From assembly GCF_017798165.1 (NCBI RefSeq), contig NZ_CP059068.1:2728001-2792000 (forward strand): DNA of 64,000 nt, given 5' to 3'. Made by a program: the position numbers and the translations under genes. The DNA comes from Rhodoferax sp. AJA081-3 (GTDB lineage: Bacteria; Pseudomonadota; Gammaproteobacteria; Burkholderiales; Burkholderiaceae_C). Of the stretch, positions 40,823 through 52,702 are shown piece by piece (the first letter of the stretch is position 1; the number at the start of each line of letters is the position of its first letter). The notes below the pieces were generated by a model. That model did no database searches, was not told where the DNA came from, and saw only the letters and a list, made by a program, of their open reading frames with translations.

Positions 40823-41101
40823 TTATTTCTTCTGGACTTTTTTGTCCGCAGGATGACCCTTGAAAGTACGGGTCAGAGCGAACTCACCCAACTTGTGGCC
40901 AACCATTTGATCGGTGATATAGACAGGCACGTGCTGTTTGCCGTTGTGCACAGCAATGGTCAAGCCGATGAAATCGGGCAGGATCATGGAGCGACGCGAC
41001 CAAGTCTTAATCGGCTTCTTGTCCTTGGTAGCAACAGCCTTTTCAGTCTTGGCTACCAGGTGGTGGTCCACAAAGGGACCCTTTTTGAGAGAACGAGTCA
41101 T
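40823..41101 (-). CDS. rpsS: 30S ribosomal protein S19
   Basis: 92 residues; [15 protein letters not shown] start and [17 protein letters not shown]-terminal region are canonical. Binds the 30S head with S13. Confidence 0.98.
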   Translation of the reverse strand: MTRSLKKGPFVDHHLVAKTEKAVATKDKKPIKTWSRRSMILPDFIGLTIAVHNGKQHVPVYITDQMVGHKLGEFALTRTFKGHPADKKVQKK

Positions 41102-41112
41102 TTACCTACCCC

Positions 41113-41937
41113 TTACTTCTTGCGACGCGACACGATCATGACCTGCGTGCGCTTGTTGTTACGGGTACGGTAACCCTTGGTCAGATTACCCCAAGGATCG
41201 ACTGCATGACGGCCTTCGCCAGTCTTGCCTTCGCCACCACCGTGTGGGTGGTCGACCGGGTTCATCACCACACCGCGAACGGTCGGGCGAATACCCATCC
41301 AGCGCTTGACACCGGCTTTACCCAGTTGGCGCAGGCTGTGCTCTTCGTTGGCGACTTGGCCAATGGTTGCACGGCAGTCGATGTGGACCTTACGGACTTC
41401 ACCGGAGCGCATACGAACCTGGGCGTAAGTGCCTTCGCGGGCCAACAGGGTTGCAGATGTACCCGCAGAGCGGATGATCTGTGCGCCCTTGCCGACTTGC
41501 AATTCCACGCAATGGATGATGGAACCCACTGGAATATTGCGAATAGGCAGAGTGTTGCCAACGCGGATAGGCGCTTCGGAACCACTCATGATGGTGGCGC
41601 CGACTTCCAGACCACGGGGAGCAATGATGTACTTGCGCTCGCCGTCTGCGTAACACACCAGAGCGATGTGTGCGGAACGGTTAGGGTCGTACTCGATGCG
41701 CTCAACCTTGGCAGGAATTGCGTCCTTGTTGCGAACAAAATCCACCACACGGTAGTGGTGCTTGTGTCCGCCACCTTTGTGGCGAGTCGTAATATGGCCG
41801 TTGTTGTTACGACCGGCTTGCTGGAATTGTGGTTCCAGCAAGGCAGCGTGGGGCGCACCTTTGTGAAGGTGGTCACGCGAAATCTTCACCACGCCACGAC
41901 GGCCTGGGGAAGTTGGTTTCATTTTGATAACAGCCAT
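41113..41937 (-). CDS. rplB: 50S ribosomal protein L2
   Basis: 274 residues; GGGHKHHYR, and the peptidyl-transferase-near loop [15 protein letters not shown] with its conserved His. Core 23S-binding protein. Confidence 0.99.
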   Translation of the reverse strand: MAVIKMKPTSPGRRGVVKISRDHLHKGAPHAALLEPQFQQAGRNNNGHITTRHKGGGHKHHYRVVDFVRNKDAIPAKVERIEYDPNRSAHIALVCYADGERKYIIAPRGLEVGATIMSGSEAPIRVGNTLPIRNIPVGSIIHCVELQVGKGAQIIRSAGTSATLLAREGTYAQVRMRSGEVRKVHIDCRATIGQVANEEHSLRQLGKAGVKRWMGIRPTVRGVVMNPVDHPHGGGEGKTGEGRHAVDPWGNLTKGYRTRNNKRTQVMIVSRRKK

Positions 41938-41939
41938 GA

Positions 41940-42275
41940 TTACGCAGCCTCCCCGCCGAGGTTCAGCTCTTGACCTGGCTTGAGCATCACATAAGCTTTG
42001 CGAACGTTGTCGCGACGGCCTACGGACTTGCCAAAGCGCTTGGTCTTGCCTTTTGTGTTCACCACAGAAACGCCTTGCACTTCCACCTTGAACATCAATT
42101 CCACAGCGGCCTTGATTTCTGGCTTGGTAGCGTCTTGCAGCACCTTGAACGTCACAGCATTGGATTTTTCAGCAACCATGGTGGCCTTTTCAGACACGAT
42201 GGGAGCAACCAGAACCTGCATCAAGCGACCTTCGTCGTACTTGACTTTCGACGTGTTGTTCATACGGGCGCTCAT
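41940..42275 (-). CDS. rplW: 50S ribosomal protein L23
   Basis: 111 residues; [12 protein letters not shown] and [21 protein letters not shown] blocks. Exit-tunnel protein that docks trigger factor and SRP. Its start overlaps the rplD stop; an internal Met (residue 5 or 19) is an alternative start. Confidence 0.95.
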   Translation of the reverse strand: MSARMNNTSKVKYDEGRLMQVLVAPIVSEKATMVAEKSNAVTFKVLQDATKPEIKAAVELMFKVEVQGVSVVNTKGKTKRFGKSVGRRDNVRKAYVMLKPGQELNLGGEAA

Positions 42276-42892
42276 GCGAACATCTCCTTGAGTTTGTCCA
42301 TGGCGGCCTTGGTCACCAACACCTTGCGGTAGTGAACCAGCGACAGTGGATCAGCGTAACGGGGCTCCACCACCAGGATGTTGACCAGATTGCGCGATGC
42401 CAGGTACAGGTTTTCGTCGACTTCGTCGGCGATCACCAGCACGGATTCCAGATTCATGGCCTTGAACTTTGCAGCCAAAGGCTTGGTCTTGGGAGAGTCA
42501 ACCTTCAGCGAATCAACCACCGCCAGACGGCCTTCACGGGCCAATTGGGAGAGGATGGAAGCCATACCGGCGCGGTACATCTTCTTGTTGATCTTTTGCG
42601 CGAAGTTTTCGTCAGGCATATTTGGGAATATGCGGCCGCCTCCGCGCCACAGTGGCGAGGAAGTCATACCAGCACGGGCGCGGCCCGTTCCCTTTTGCTT
42701 GAACGGCTTCTTGGTCGAGTGCTTGACCTGCTCGCGGTCCTTCTGGGCGCGTGTGCCTTGACGGGCATTGGCCTGGAAAGCAACCACAACCTGGTGCACC
42801 AGATCTTCGTTGTATGCGCGGCCAAACACGGTCTCAGGGGCTTCGTATTTCGAAGTAGCCTGGCCTTGGTCGTTTAGGAGTTCGAGCTGCAT
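42272..42892 (-). CDS. rplD: 50S ribosomal protein L4
   Basis: 206 residues; [14 protein letters not shown] tunnel loop and [10 protein letters not shown] motif. In enterobacteria L4 also represses its own operon; a hairpin before rplC (43587-43632) could be a target here. Confidence 0.97.
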   Translation of the reverse strand: MQLELLNDQGQATSKYEAPETVFGRAYNEDLVHQVVVAFQANARQGTRAQKDREQVKHSTKKPFKQKGTGRARAGMTSSPLWRGGGRIFPNMPDENFAQKINKKMYRAGMASILSQLAREGRLAVVDSLKVDSPKTKPLAAKFKAMNLESVLVIADEVDENLYLASRNLVNILVVEPRYADPLSLVHYRKVLVTKAAMDKLKEMFA

Positions 42893-43572
42893 CAGTTCGC
42901 TCCCTTCGCAGTTTCAGATTTCGCTTTGACAGCGGGACGCACGGTGACAAAACCGCCAGCCGATCCTGGGATAGCGCCCTTGATCAACAACAACTGACGG
43001 GCTTCGTCAATGCGGAATACGTCGAGGTTTTGCGTAGTGACCAAATCATCACCCAGATGACCCGTCATGCGCTTACCAGGGAACACGCGACCTGGATCCT
43101 GGGCCATACCAATGGAACCGGGAACGTTGTGCGAACGGCTGTTACCGTGCGACGCGCGTTGCGAGCTCATGTGGTGGCGCTTGATCGTACCGGCGTAACC
43201 CTTACCAATGGTCGTGCCTTGCACGTCCACCTTTTGACCGACGGCAAATACGTCAGCCACAGGCACAGTAGCGCCAGCAGCGTACTTGGCCGCTGCATCA
43301 GCGGTTACACGAAATTCTTGAATAATTTCACCGGCTTCCACGCCTGCTTTCGCAAGGTGACCAGCGGCAGGCTTGGTAACACGCGAAGCTTTGCGTGCAC
43401 CGAACGTTACCTGCAAGGCAACGTAGCCATCATTCTCCTGGGTTTTCACCTGTGTCACTCGGTTGTTGGACACGTCTACCACCGTAACAGGAACAGCGTC
43501 CCCGTCATCGGTGAATAGGCGCATCATGCCAACCTTGCGACCCAGCAACCCTAAGCGATTGCTAAGACTCAT
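42892..43572 (-). CDS. rplC: 50S ribosomal protein L3
   Basis: 226 residues from ATG 43572 ([16 protein letters not shown]), with CGGAG upstream at 43579-43583. [14 protein letters not shown] with the conserved Gln/Ser-rich loop near the peptidyl-transferase centre. The 30 codons upstream in the same frame coincide with the leader hairpin and are not L3-like. Confidence 0.97.
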   Translation of the reverse strand: MSLSNRLGLLGRKVGMMRLFTDDGDAVPVTVVDVSNNRVTQVKTQENDGYVALQVTFGARKASRVTKPAAGHLAKAGVEAGEIIQEFRVTADAAAKYAAGATVPVADVFAVGQKVDVQGTTIGKGYAGTIKRHHMSSQRASHGNSRSHNVPGSIGMAQDPGRVFPGKRMTGHLGDDLVTTQNLDVFRIDEARQLLLIKGAIPGSAGGFVTVRPAVKAKSETAKGAN

Positions 43573-43586
43573 TGTTTTCTCCGTAA

Positions 43587-43632
43587 CTCCCACCGTTGCA
43601 ACTTCAATTGGCTGCAACGCTTTACGTGGGAG
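43587..43632 (-). promoter_or_regulatory. Structured leader hairpin just upstream of rplC
   Basis: Outer stem CTCCCAC (43587-43593) with GTGGGAG (43626-43632) and inner stem GTTGCA (43595-43600) with TGCAAC (43613-43618). It ends 3 nt from the rplC Shine-Dalgarno region (43579-43583), inside an unusually long 184-bp rpsJ-rplC gap, so it could control translation of L3/L4. Confidence 0.5.
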
Positions 43633-43756
43633 ACTGTTAATAAAACCCAATCGGGCACCCATGCATTACACACAGGCAAATCCAACCGAGCCTGCGAGTA
43701 TAACTCGCATCTGGTTTTGACGCAAGTTCAGGCCGGAACCTGAGCTTGTGGGTCAA

Positions 43757-44071
43757 TTACTGCAGCTTGATTTCGACATCCACGCCAGCTGGCAGATCGA
43801 GCTTCATCAGCGCGTCAACCGTCTTGTCTGTTGGATCAACGATGTCCATCAGACGCTGGTGTGTACGGATTTCAAACTGGTCACGACTGGCCTTGTTCAC
43901 GTGGGGTGAACGCAGAATGTCGAAACGCTTCATGCGGGTTGGCAAAGGCACGGGGCCCTTGACAATCGCGCCGGTACGCTTGGCGGTATCCACAATTTCA
44001 GCGGCCGATTGGTCGATGAGCTTGTAATCAAACGCCTTCAGGCGGATACGGATTTTTTGCTTGGTAGCCAT
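43757..44071 (-). CDS. rpsJ: 30S ribosomal protein S10
   Basis: 104 residues; [17 protein letters not shown] and the [22 protein letters not shown] loop. Also the NusB partner in antitermination. 17 bp after tuf, so probably transcribed with it. Confidence 0.98.
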   Translation of the reverse strand: MATKQKIRIRLKAFDYKLIDQSAAEIVDTAKRTGAIVKGPVPLPTRMKRFDILRSPHVNKASRDQFEIRTHQRLMDIVDPTDKTVDALMKLDLPAGVDVEIKLQ

Positions 44072-44088
44072 GATTGTTTCCTTGTGCC

Positions 44089-45279
<1,191 letters not shown>

Positions 45280-45391
45280 TTTTCAATTCTCCAAAGAGCT
45301 AATCCCGTGTATTGGTTTTATGTCTGCACGGTGTTGCTGGATCACCCCGCACGGAAAACAGGGCGGCACACCGTCGCAGACAGGGAACTAA

Positions 45392-47494
45392 TTACTTTGC
45401 GCGTGCAGCCATGATGGCTTCAGACACGTTACGCGGAGCTTCCGAGTAGTGCTTGAATTCCATCGTGTAGGACGCACGACCTTGCGACATCGAGCGCAGG
45501 GTTGTGGAGTAGCCAAACATTTCGGACAAGGGGACTTCGGCCTTGATGGCTTTGCCACCGCCGACCATGTCTTCCATGCCCTGGACCATACCGCGGCGTG
45601 AGGACAGATCGCCCATCACGTTGCCGGCGTAGTCTTCAGGTGTTTCCACTTCCACAGCCATCATAGGCTCCAGAATCACGGGGCCAGCCTTGCGGCAACC
45701 TTCCTTGAACCCGAAGATAGCGGCCATCTTGAACGCCAATTCGTTGGAGTCAACGTCGTGGTACGACCCGAAGTGCAAAGTCACCTTGACGTCGACAACG
45801 GGGTATCCAGCCAGCACACCTTGTGTGACGGCTTCGTGGATGCCCTTTTCCACCGCTGGAATGAACTCGCGTGGAACCACACCGCCCTTGATGGCGTCGA
45901 CGAACTCGATGCCCTTGCCGGCTTCGTTGGGTTCGATCTTGAGCACAACGTGTCCGTACTGACCCTTACCACCGGACTGACGCACGAACTTGCCTTCGGC
46001 ATCTTCGATGGTCTTGCGGATGGTTTCGCGGTAGGCAACTTGGGGCTTGCCCACGTTGGCGTCCACGCCGAATTCGCGCTTCATGCGGTCAACAATAATT
46101 TCCAAGTGCAACTCGCCCATACCGGCGATCAGGGTCTGACCAGACTCTTCGTCGGTCTTGACGCGGAACGAAGGATCTTCCTGGGCCAGACGCTGCAAAG
46201 CGATACCCATTTTTTCCTGGTCGGCTTTGGTCTTGGGTTCCACGGCCTGTGTAATCACGGGCTCAGGGAACACCATGCGCTCCAGCGTCAGGACAGCCGT
46301 TGGATCGCACAGTGTTTCACCGGTGGTGACGTCTTTCAGACCGATACAGGCCGCAATATCGCCAGCCACAATTTCGGTGACTTCTTCGCGCTTGTTGGCG
46401 TGCATTTGCACGATACGGCCGATACGCTCTTTTTTGCCACGGATCGGGTTGTATACGGTGTCGCCCTTTTGCAGAACGCCAGAGTAAACACGCACAAAGG
46501 TCAACTGACCCACAAATGGATCCGTCATCAGCTTGAATGCCAACGCGGAGAACTTCTCCGTGTCGCTGGCCTGGCGCACCACAGGAGCGTCGTCTTCGTC
46601 CATGCCGCCCACAGGCGGAATGTCCACTGGCGATGGCATGAATTCGATCACAGCGTCCAACATACGTTGCACGCCCTTGTTCTTGAAGGCGGAGCCGCAA
46701 TACATGGGCTGGATTTCGCTGGCAATGGTGCGCTTGCGAATACCGAACTTGATTTCTTCTTCAGACAAATCACCTTCTTCAAGGTACTTGTTCATCAATT
46801 CTTCGTTAGCCTCGGCAGCAGCCTCAACCATCTTTTCGCGCCACTCTTTGGCCAACTCCACCAGCTCGGCGGGGATGTCCTTGTAGTCGAACAACATGCC
46901 TTGCGAAGCCTCATCCCAGATGATGGCTTTCATCTTGATCAGATCAACCACGCCGGTGAAGTGTTCTTCAGCGCCGATTGGGATCACCATGGGTACAGGG
47001 CTGGCCTTCAGGCGCAGCTTCATCTGGTCCACGACCTTGAAGAAGTTGGCACCGGTACGGTCCATCTTGTTCACAAAGGCCAAACGTGGCACCTTGTACT
47101 TGTTGGCCTGGCGCCAAACGGTTTCCGACTGGGGCTGCACGCCGCCCACAGCGCAGTAGACCATGCAAGCACCGTCCAGCACGCGCATAGAGCGCTCAAC
47201 TTCAATCGTGAAGTCAACGTGTCCAGGGGTATCAATGATGTTGATACGGTGCTCGGGCAAGGACTTGTCCATACCCTTCCAGAAGCAAGTCGTAGCAGCC
47301 GATGTAATCGTGATACCGCGCTCTTGCTCTTGCTCCATCCAGTCCATGGTGGCAGCGCCGTCGTGCACTTCACCAATCTTGTGGTTCACGCCGGTATAAA
47401 AAAGTACGCGCTCGGTCGTCGTAGTCTTACCGGCGTCAATGTGAGCGGAGATACCGATATTGCGATAGCGCTCAATGGGGGTATGGCGAGCCAT
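45392..47494 (-). CDS. fusA: Elongation factor G
   Basis: 700 residues from ATG 47494 ([20 protein letters not shown]). G1 AHIDAGKTT, switch [11 protein letters not shown]4 NKMDRTG; domain [14 protein letters not shown]. Translocase of the ribosome. A 10-bp inverted repeat lies in the leader between rpsG and this gene. Confidence 0.99.
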   Translation of the reverse strand: MARHTPIERYRNIGISAHIDAGKTTTTERVLFYTGVNHKIGEVHDGAATMDWMEQEQERGITITSAATTCFWKGMDKSLPEHRINIIDTPGHVDFTIEVERSMRVLDGACMVYCAVGGVQPQSETVWRQANKYKVPRLAFVNKMDRTGANFFKVVDQMKLRLKASPVPMVIPIGAEEHFTGVVDLIKMKAIIWDEASQGMLFDYKDIPAELVELAKEWREKMVEAAAEANEELMNKYLEEGDLSEEEIKFGIRKRTIASEIQPMYCGSAFKNKGVQRMLDAVIEFMPSPVDIPPVGGMDEDDAPVVRQASDTEKFSALAFKLMTDPFVGQLTFVRVYSGVLQKGDTVYNPIRGKKERIGRIVQMHANKREEVTEIVAGDIAACIGLKDVTTGETLCDPTAVLTLERMVFPEPVITQAVEPKTKADQEKMGIALQRLAQEDPSFRVKTDEESGQTLIAGMGELHLEIIVDRMKREFGVDANVGKPQVAYRETIRKTIEDAEGKFVRQSGGKGQYGHVVLKIEPNEAGKGIEFVDAIKGGVVPREFIPAVEKGIHEAVTQGVLAGYPVVDVKVTLHFGSYHDVDSNELAFKMAAIFGFKEGCRKAGPVILEPMMAVEVETPEDYAGNVMGDLSSRRGMVQGMEDMVGGGKAIKAEVPLSEMFGYSTTLRSMSQGRASYTMEFKHYSEAPRNVSEAIMAARAK

Positions 47495-47553
47495 GATGGA
47501 TCCTTGGTTGATCAAATTCAATGAACCACCAGCTGCACAGCGCAGCGTGGTGT

Positions 47554-47629
47554 GCGGCTTTCAAAGTGTGGGTGGCCAACATGACAGCGCCATTGCGCCG
47601 CCAGGACCAGCCCGGCACGTGAAAGCCGC
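47554..47629 (-). repeat. Inverted repeat in the rpsG-fusA gap
   Basis: Perfect arms GCGGCTTTCA (47554-47563) and TGAAAGCCGC (47620-47629), 56 nt apart with further GC-rich pairing possible. It may be a structured leader of fusA or an internal terminator/attenuator; no T-run. Confidence 0.45.
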
Positions 47630-47640
47630 GGGTGCCGCTC

Positions 47641-48114
47641 TTAGAAGCGGAAGTGCGAGAAAGCCTTGTTGGCTTCTGCCATGCGGTGAACTTCGTCACG
47701 CTTTTTCATGGCGCCGCCGCGGCCTTCGGTAGCCTCCAGCAGCTCATTGGCCAGGCGCTGGGCCATGGACTTCTCACCGCGCTTGCGAGCAGCTTCCTTG
47801 ATCCAGCGCATGGACAAAGCCAAACGACGGACAGGGCGCACTTCAACAGGCACTTGGTAGTTTGCACCACCCACGCGGCGGGATTTCACTTCCACCATGG
47901 GCTTCACGTTGTTGATGGCAACCGTGAAAGCTTCGACGGGGTCTTTATCGGGGTGCTTCTTCTCGATCAGTTCCAGCGCGCCATAAATGATGCGCTCTGC
48001 AACTGCCTTCTTGCCGCCTTCCATGATCACGTTCATGAATTTGGACAGCTCTACATTGCCGAACTTAGGATCCGGCAGAATTTCACGTTTAGGGACTTCG
48101 CGACGACGTGGCAT
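47641..48114 (-). CDS. rpsG: 30S ribosomal protein S7
   Basis: 157 residues; [20 protein letters not shown] and [16 protein letters not shown]. Nucleates the 30S head. Separated by 177 bp from rpsL, longer than usual, with no other gene in that gap. Confidence 0.98.
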   Translation of the reverse strand: MPRRREVPKREILPDPKFGNVELSKFMNVIMEGGKKAVAERIIYGALELIEKKHPDKDPVEAFTVAINNVKPMVEVKSRRVGGANYQVPVEVRPVRRLALSMRWIKEAARKRGEKSMAQRLANELLEATEGRGGAMKKRDEVHRMAEANKAFSHFRF

Positions 48115-48291
48115 TTTTTCACCTCTTTGCTTCAGTTGGCGCCCTTACGGACACCGCGAGAGTTATTCAATAAGACTCTCACTTACTCGACCCAAACAGC
48201 GGGTCACTTCGTTTATTCACCGCGCCACGCAGTAAACAAACACCTTTTATTTTTCGAATCCAGGGTTTTAAGGCCTTGGGCTCAGGTCAAT

Positions 48292-48669
48292 TTACTTAGC
48301 CTTTGGCTTCTTCGCGCCGTACTTGGAGCGAGACTGCTTGCGGTCTTTCACGCCTTGCAAATCGAGCGAGCCACGGACGATGTGGTAACGCACACCGGGC
48401 AAATCCTTGACACGACCGCCACGAACCAGCACCACGCTGTGTTCCTGCAGGTTGTGGCCTTCACCGCCGATGTAGGAGATAACCTCGAAACCGTTGGTCA
48501 AGCGCACTTTGGCAACTTTACGCAGAGCGGAGTTAGGTTTTTTAGGCGTAGTGGTGTACACACGGGTGCACACACCGCGACGCTGCGGAGAGTTCTGCAT
48601 CGCAGGGCTCTTCGACTTGATGGTCTCGACCTCACGGCCTTGACGCACGAGTTGATTGATGGTTGGCAT
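48292..48669 (-). CDS. rpsL: 30S ribosomal protein S12
   Basis: 125 residues; [12 protein letters not shown] start, [19 protein letters not shown] with the Lys sites where streptomycin-resistance changes occur, and [14 protein letters not shown]. First gene of the str operon. Confidence 0.99.
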
Positions 48670-48741
48670 TTAAAAAACGTCCCTAAACGTTTGAAACTAA
48701 TTGAAAACGTGAATCCCTTCGGAAATTCCGAAAAGCCTTCT

Positions 48742-48770
48742 ACTGTATCAGCTTAGGGGTTTCCCCGCAA
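48742..48770 (-). promoter_or_regulatory. Candidate promoter of the str operon
   Basis: On the minus strand TTGCGG (48765-48770), a 17-bp spacer and TACAGT (48742-48747), 73 bp before rpsL. It begins directly beyond the stop of the upstream carboxypeptidase gene. Confidence 0.5.
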
Positions 48771-48774
48771 GTGT

Positions 48775-49962
48775 TTATCGGATCCAGAGGCGGATGGAAT
48801 CCCAAGCCCGACCCAGAATGCCCGATTGCTCGACCGATTCCAGTGCCTGCAAGGGCACTTCTGCGACGACTTGCTCACCCGCCAGGATCTTCAACGTTCC
48901 CAGTTGCTGCCCCTTGGTGACGGGCGCGACCAGCGGATCGGTGCGCACCACCTGGGTCTTCAACTTGGCGCCGCTACCCTGAGGAACTGCCACCACAATC
49001 GCTTGTGGACGCCCCACCTTCACTGCAGGCTGAACCCCTTTCCAGATGTTTGCGCTCACTACCGCTTGGTCAGCATCGAACAATTTAACCGCTTCGTAGG
49101 CGGTGTAACCCCAGTTCAGCAGCTTTTGCGATTCGTTGGCCCGGGCGCTTTCGTTGGCCGTACCCAACACAATGGACAACAGGCGGCGACTGCCGGATGT
49201 GCCAGGTGTGCCGGCGGGCGCGCCCGGATTCGCCAGATTGGTGAAATCGCGGCGGGCCGTGGCCACCATGCAATAACCAGCCGCTTCGGTGTAGCCGGTT
49301 TTCAGGCCATCGACCGTGGGATCGCGGAACAGCAACAGGTTGCGGTTGCTGTCATTGGCCGCCGGTGTGCCCGGGTAGCGGTATTTCTTGATCGCGTAAA
49401 AGCCAACATAGTCCGGGAAGTCCGCCATCAAGCGGGTGGCCAGGATACTCAGGTCACGCGCGGTGGTGGTGTGGCCGGCTTCGGTCAGGCCCTCGGGATT
49501 CTTGTACCCGGTGGACTTCATGCCCAGCACTTTGGCCTGGTCATTCATCATCTGCACAAAACGTTCGGCGGAGCCGCCAACCCCCTCGGCGAGCGCCATG
49601 GTAGCGTCGTTGCCAGACTGGACAATCATGCCCTTGATCAGATCTTCAACTGGAACCTGCATCTTGGGGTCGATAAACATGCGAGAGCCAGGCATCTTCC
49701 AGGCCCGTTCGCTGACTGGCAAGGTCTGGCGCAGATCCAGTTTCTTGGTGCGCAGGGCGTCAAATACGAGATAGGCAGACATCAGTTTTGTCAACGAGGC
49801 GGGTTCCACCGGCATATCAATGTCTTTGGAGGCCAGGATCTGGTTAGCGGTGACATCCATCAACAGATAGGCACGGGCAGCGACTTCGGGTGGCTGCGGC
49901 GTTTGGGCAGCCGCGGAAAAGCTGAGCAGGGTGGCCACAAGGGCAGCGAAAAGTGATTTCAT
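48775..49962 (-). CDS. dacA: D-alanyl-D-alanine carboxypeptidase (PBP5/6 family)
   Basis: 395 residues from ATG 49962; a GTG six codons earlier is possible. Signal peptide (SLFAALVATLLSFSAAAQ), then penicillin-binding motifs S-x-x-K as SLTK, S-x-N as SGN, and KTG (LKTGYTEAAGYC). A C-terminal beta-rich domain ends in an amphipathic segment (SIRLWIR) that attaches it to the periplasmic face. Trims the terminal D-Ala of peptidoglycan pentapeptides. Confidence 0.94.
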   Translation of the reverse strand: MKSLFAALVATLLSFSAAAQTPQPPEVAARAYLLMDVTANQILASKDIDMPVEPASLTKLMSAYLVFDALRTKKLDLRQTLPVSERAWKMPGSRMFIDPKMQVPVEDLIKGMIVQSGNDATMALAEGVGGSAERFVQMMNDQAKVLGMKSTGYKNPEGLTEAGHTTTARDLSILATRLMADFPDYVGFYAIKKYRYPGTPAANDSNRNLLLFRDPTVDGLKTGYTEAAGYCMVATARRDFTNLANPGAPAGTPGTSGSRRLLSIVLGTANESARANESQKLLNWGYTAYEAVKLFDADQAVVSANIWKGVQPAVKVGRPQAIVVAVPQGSGAKLKTQVVRTDPLVAPVTKGQQLGTLKILAGEQVVAEVPLQALESVEQSGILGRAWDSIRLWIR

Positions 49963-50031
49963 CGGAGTAGGTCTGGACACAGCCCGCAGAAGCGGCTGCA
50001 GCGTAGGGAAACAAGGTTGACGGAGAGACTA

Positions 50032-50688
50032 TTACGCAGCGGTATGGGCCAGCAGGTGGCGCACGACCAGACTGCGCAACAGCGGCAATTGTCCATGAAA
50101 GAAGTGGGCGACACCGGGAATAACCGTAACCGGAAGGGACTGGGGCCGGGCCCAGTCCATCACCGAGGCCAGTGGCACCGTGTCGTCCTGCTCACCATGC
50201 AGCACCAGGGTACGGCCATGCAGCTCCGGCGCGATGGGTGCGACGGTGAAACGGCTGGCCGCCGTGCCGACCAACACCAGTTGCTGCGGGGCCTGTTGTG
50301 CACCCAGAGATTGGACGGCGTGGCTGGTGACAAACGCGCCGAAGGAAAAGCCTGCGAGCGCCAAAGGCTGGGTAGCGTCGCCTTGGGCGCCGTGGGCAAT
50401 GACGGCCAACAAATCCTGCAGCTCGCCACGTCCTTCGTCGTAAACACCCTCTGTGGCACCTACGCCGCGGAAATTGAACCGCAGCGCACGCCAACCACAG
50501 TGCACGAACGCGCGGGCCAGAGTCTGGACGACCTTGTTGTCCATGGTGCCGCCAAACAGCGGATGCGGATGGGCGATGACCGCCACGCCACGCGGCGCGG
50601 CGCCGCCGGACAGGGTAGGCAGGTCTTCCAGCGCCTCGACCGCACCGGCGGGGCCTTGCACAACAAATCTTCGGGTTTGGATGTTCAC
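50032..50688 (-). CDS. Alpha/beta hydrolase (dienelactone-hydrolase-like)
   Basis: 218 residues. HPHPLFGGTMDNKVV near the N-terminus, nucleophile elbow GFSFGAF (Ser), an acidic residue in HGEQDDTVP and His in GVAHFFHG give a plausible triad. A common cytosolic family; substrate unknown. Confidence 0.85.
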   Translation of the reverse strand: MNIQTRRFVVQGPAGAVEALEDLPTLSGGAAPRGVAVIAHPHPLFGGTMDNKVVQTLARAFVHCGWRALRFNFRGVGATEGVYDEGRGELQDLLAVIAHGAQGDATQPLALAGFSFGAFVTSHAVQSLGAQQAPQQLVLVGTAASRFTVAPIAPELHGRTLVLHGEQDDTVPLASVMDWARPQSLPVTVIPGVAHFFHGQLPLLRSLVVRHLLAHTAA

Positions 50689-50690
50689 AA

Positions 50691-50742
50691 AATGCTATCG
50701 ATTTAGTAGCTACTTAACTATATTTAACGGGGGCTAGAGGGC
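50691..50742 (+). repeat. Dispersed short repeat copy G
   Basis: Reads ATGCTATCGATTTAGTAGCT... ending AACGGGGGCTAGAG, close to copies E and F; in the gap between the ferredoxin and hydrolase genes. Confidence 0.6.
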
Positions 50743-50773
50743 GATTTCTCATACATCGACACCCCAGAGGACC

Positions 50774-51124
50774 CTATCGCCCCAGATGGGCAGGGGTGAC
50801 CAGGCGCTCTACCACCTTGCCATTCTTCAGATGTGATTCGACGATTTCATCGATGTCGTGTTCGTCTACGTAGGAGTACCAGACACCTTCGGGGTAAACC
50901 ACGGCCACTGGCCCGCCCGCGCAGCGGTCCAGGCAACCGGCTTTGTTGACGCGCACCTGGCCGGCACCGGCGAGACCCGCCGCACGAACCTGTTGTTTGC
51001 AGCGGTCAAAGCTCGCCTGCGCGTTGTGCTGGGCGCAACTGGCCTCTCCGTTGGTGCGCTCGTTGAGGCAGAAGAAGATGTGGTGTGCGTAATAGGGTTT
51101 TACGGGAGCGGTGGGTTCGGTCAT
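50774..51124 (-). CDS. Thioredoxin-fold [2Fe-2S] ferredoxin
   Basis: 116 residues. Four cluster Cys in the spacing of this family (FFCLNERTNGEASC and NKAGCLDRCAGGP). Soluble electron carrier; the partner is not evident from context. Confidence 0.9.
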   Translation of the reverse strand: MTEPTAPVKPYYAHHIFFCLNERTNGEASCAQHNAQASFDRCKQQVRAAGLAGAGQVRVNKAGCLDRCAGGPVAVVYPEGVWYSYVDEHDIDEIVESHLKNGKVVERLVTPAHLGR

Positions 51125-51134
51125 AAGGCAGATT

Positions 51135-52229
51135 CTAATTTTTTACATCACGCCGCCAGATCAGCGACAACACATAGAACAGCGTGGCGTAGGGCCACAA
51201 CCAGCCCAGCCATTGGGCCAAGCCATGGAAGCGGATAAACCGGCCCTGTTCCCAGGCGTGCAGCGTTTGGGCAAAGTAAGGGCTCTCGGGCGCCTGGTTG
51301 AGGAGACTCAGGTACACACCCAAAGACAACAGGAGCAAAGACGCACTGGCCCGCCACGGCACCAAGGCCAGGCCTATGGCCAACACCACGGCCAATACCA
51401 TACCGAATTGCACCGGCATGCTCAGCCAGGCCCAAGCATGGATCGGTCCCCAACTCAGGGCTGCCGACAAAGCCGTCACGGCTACGCCCGCCCCGACCAT
51501 CCCCAACACAAAGGCGGCGCGGCGCGAGCGGGAGCGAATCACACAGAAGGCCAACAGGCACGGAATCAACAGCCCCAGCGTCACACACACCATCTCGGCG
51601 CCGGGCACCAAGGGCTGCAGCTCGGTCTCGCGCACCGGCAGCCAATCCAGAAAAGGCGTGTCGACAAGCTGTTCGCCCAGGGTCTCTTCAACCCGCTCCA
51701 GCACCTGGCCCAGCCCAAAAGGTACGGCCGCCGGAAACAGCAGCGCCATGGGCCACAGCGCCAGCAACACAATGCCGCCCCGTGACTCGGGGCCAAACCA
51801 GCGGGCGCGGATCTGACTCCAGCGGTCTATCGCACCCAGACGGGCCAGCAACACCGCAACAATGGCGCCGACCGTAGCCCCCAGCGTGTTGAGCAACCAG
51901 TCCTCACGCGACGGAACCCGGGCCGACAGGTAGCTTTGTACTACCTCCATGCTCATCGACAGCAGGGAGGCTGTTGCAAGCGACACCCAAATGGCATGCC
52001 GAAAACGCCCCGTCCGCAACGCCCCCAGGGCCAGCAAACCACCGAGCGGTGCGTAACCCGCCACATTGACGGCCACGTCAAAACCCGTCCAGAACTTTGG
52101 CAGTGAAGCCGCCAGAAAGGCCCAGGGCGCAATGCCCTGGTCACGCCACTCGCCAAAGGGGTAGAGGCTGGCATACACAATCAGCCCCATATAGATGAGC
52201 GCCAGTGGCCAGGCCGCTGTCTTGTGCAT
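51135..52229 (-). CDS. VanZ-like membrane protein
   Basis: 364 residues with about nine hydrophobic segments. The N-terminal half has VanZ features (IVYASLYPFGEWR, the GFDVAVNVAGYAPLGGLLALG core, and SMSMEVVQSYLSARVPSREDWLLNTLGATVGA). The C-terminal half is a further membrane domain. Function unknown; 10 bp before the ferredoxin gene. Confidence 0.85.
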   Translation of the reverse strand: MHKTAAWPLALIYMGLIVYASLYPFGEWRDQGIAPWAFLAASLPKFWTGFDVAVNVAGYAPLGGLLALGALRTGRFRHAIWVSLATASLLSMSMEVVQSYLSARVPSREDWLLNTLGATVGAIVAVLLARLGAIDRWSQIRARWFGPESRGGIVLLALWPMALLFPAAVPFGLGQVLERVEETLGEQLVDTPFLDWLPVRETELQPLVPGAEMVCVTLGLLIPCLLAFCVIRSRSRRAAFVLGMVGAGVAVTALSAALSWGPIHAWAWLSMPVQFGMVLAVVLAIGLALVPWRASASLLLLSLGVYLSLLNQAPESPYFAQTLHAWEQGRFIRFHGLAQWLGWLWPYATLFYVLSLIWRRDVKN

Positions 52230-52241
52230 GCGAGGCCTTTC

Positions 52242-52670
52242 TCAGAAGGGTTTAACCACTACCAAAATCACGGCGGCTAACAACAACAACACCGGCAATT
52301 CGTTAAACCAGCGAAACCAGACGTGGCCACGGGCCATGGCGCCGACCTCAAATTTCTTCAGGATGGCTGCACAAGCATGGTGGTAACCCACGGCCAGCAC
52401 AACAACGACCAGCTTGGCATGCATCCATGCGTTACCCGGCCCCCGACCAATGCCGTAACCCAGCCACAACCACAAGCCCAAACCCAGGGCCGGCACCGCC
52501 AACAGGGTCGTGAAGCGCAACAACTTCCGTGCCATGAGCAACAGGCGTGCGCGTTCGGCGCCTGAGTCCGGCGCCACCATGGCCAGGTTCACAAAAATGC
52601 GTGGCAGGTAGAACAAACCAGCGAACCAGCTGGCGACGAAAACGATGTGGAAGGCTTTGACCCAGAGCAT
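52242..52670 (-). CDS. hemJ: Protoporphyrinogen IX oxidase HemJ
   Basis: 142 residues, four transmembrane helices. Conserved haem-ligand-like His in MLWVKAFHIVFVASWFAGL and Arg/Lys residues (LPRIF; HAKLVVV) identify the UPF0093/HemJ family. Oxidises protoporphyrinogen IX to protoporphyrin IX in haem synthesis. A minus-strand hairpin with a T8 tail lies 40 bp upstream. Confidence 0.93.
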   Translation of the reverse strand: MLWVKAFHIVFVASWFAGLFYLPRIFVNLAMVAPDSGAERARLLLMARKLLRFTTLLAVPALGLGLWLWLGYGIGRGPGNAWMHAKLVVVVLAVGYHHACAAILKKFEVGAMARGHVWFRWFNELPVLLLLAAVILVVVKPF

Positions 52671-52702
52671 GGGCGAAGTGTAGTGCCCGAAAAAGTCCAG
52701 GC

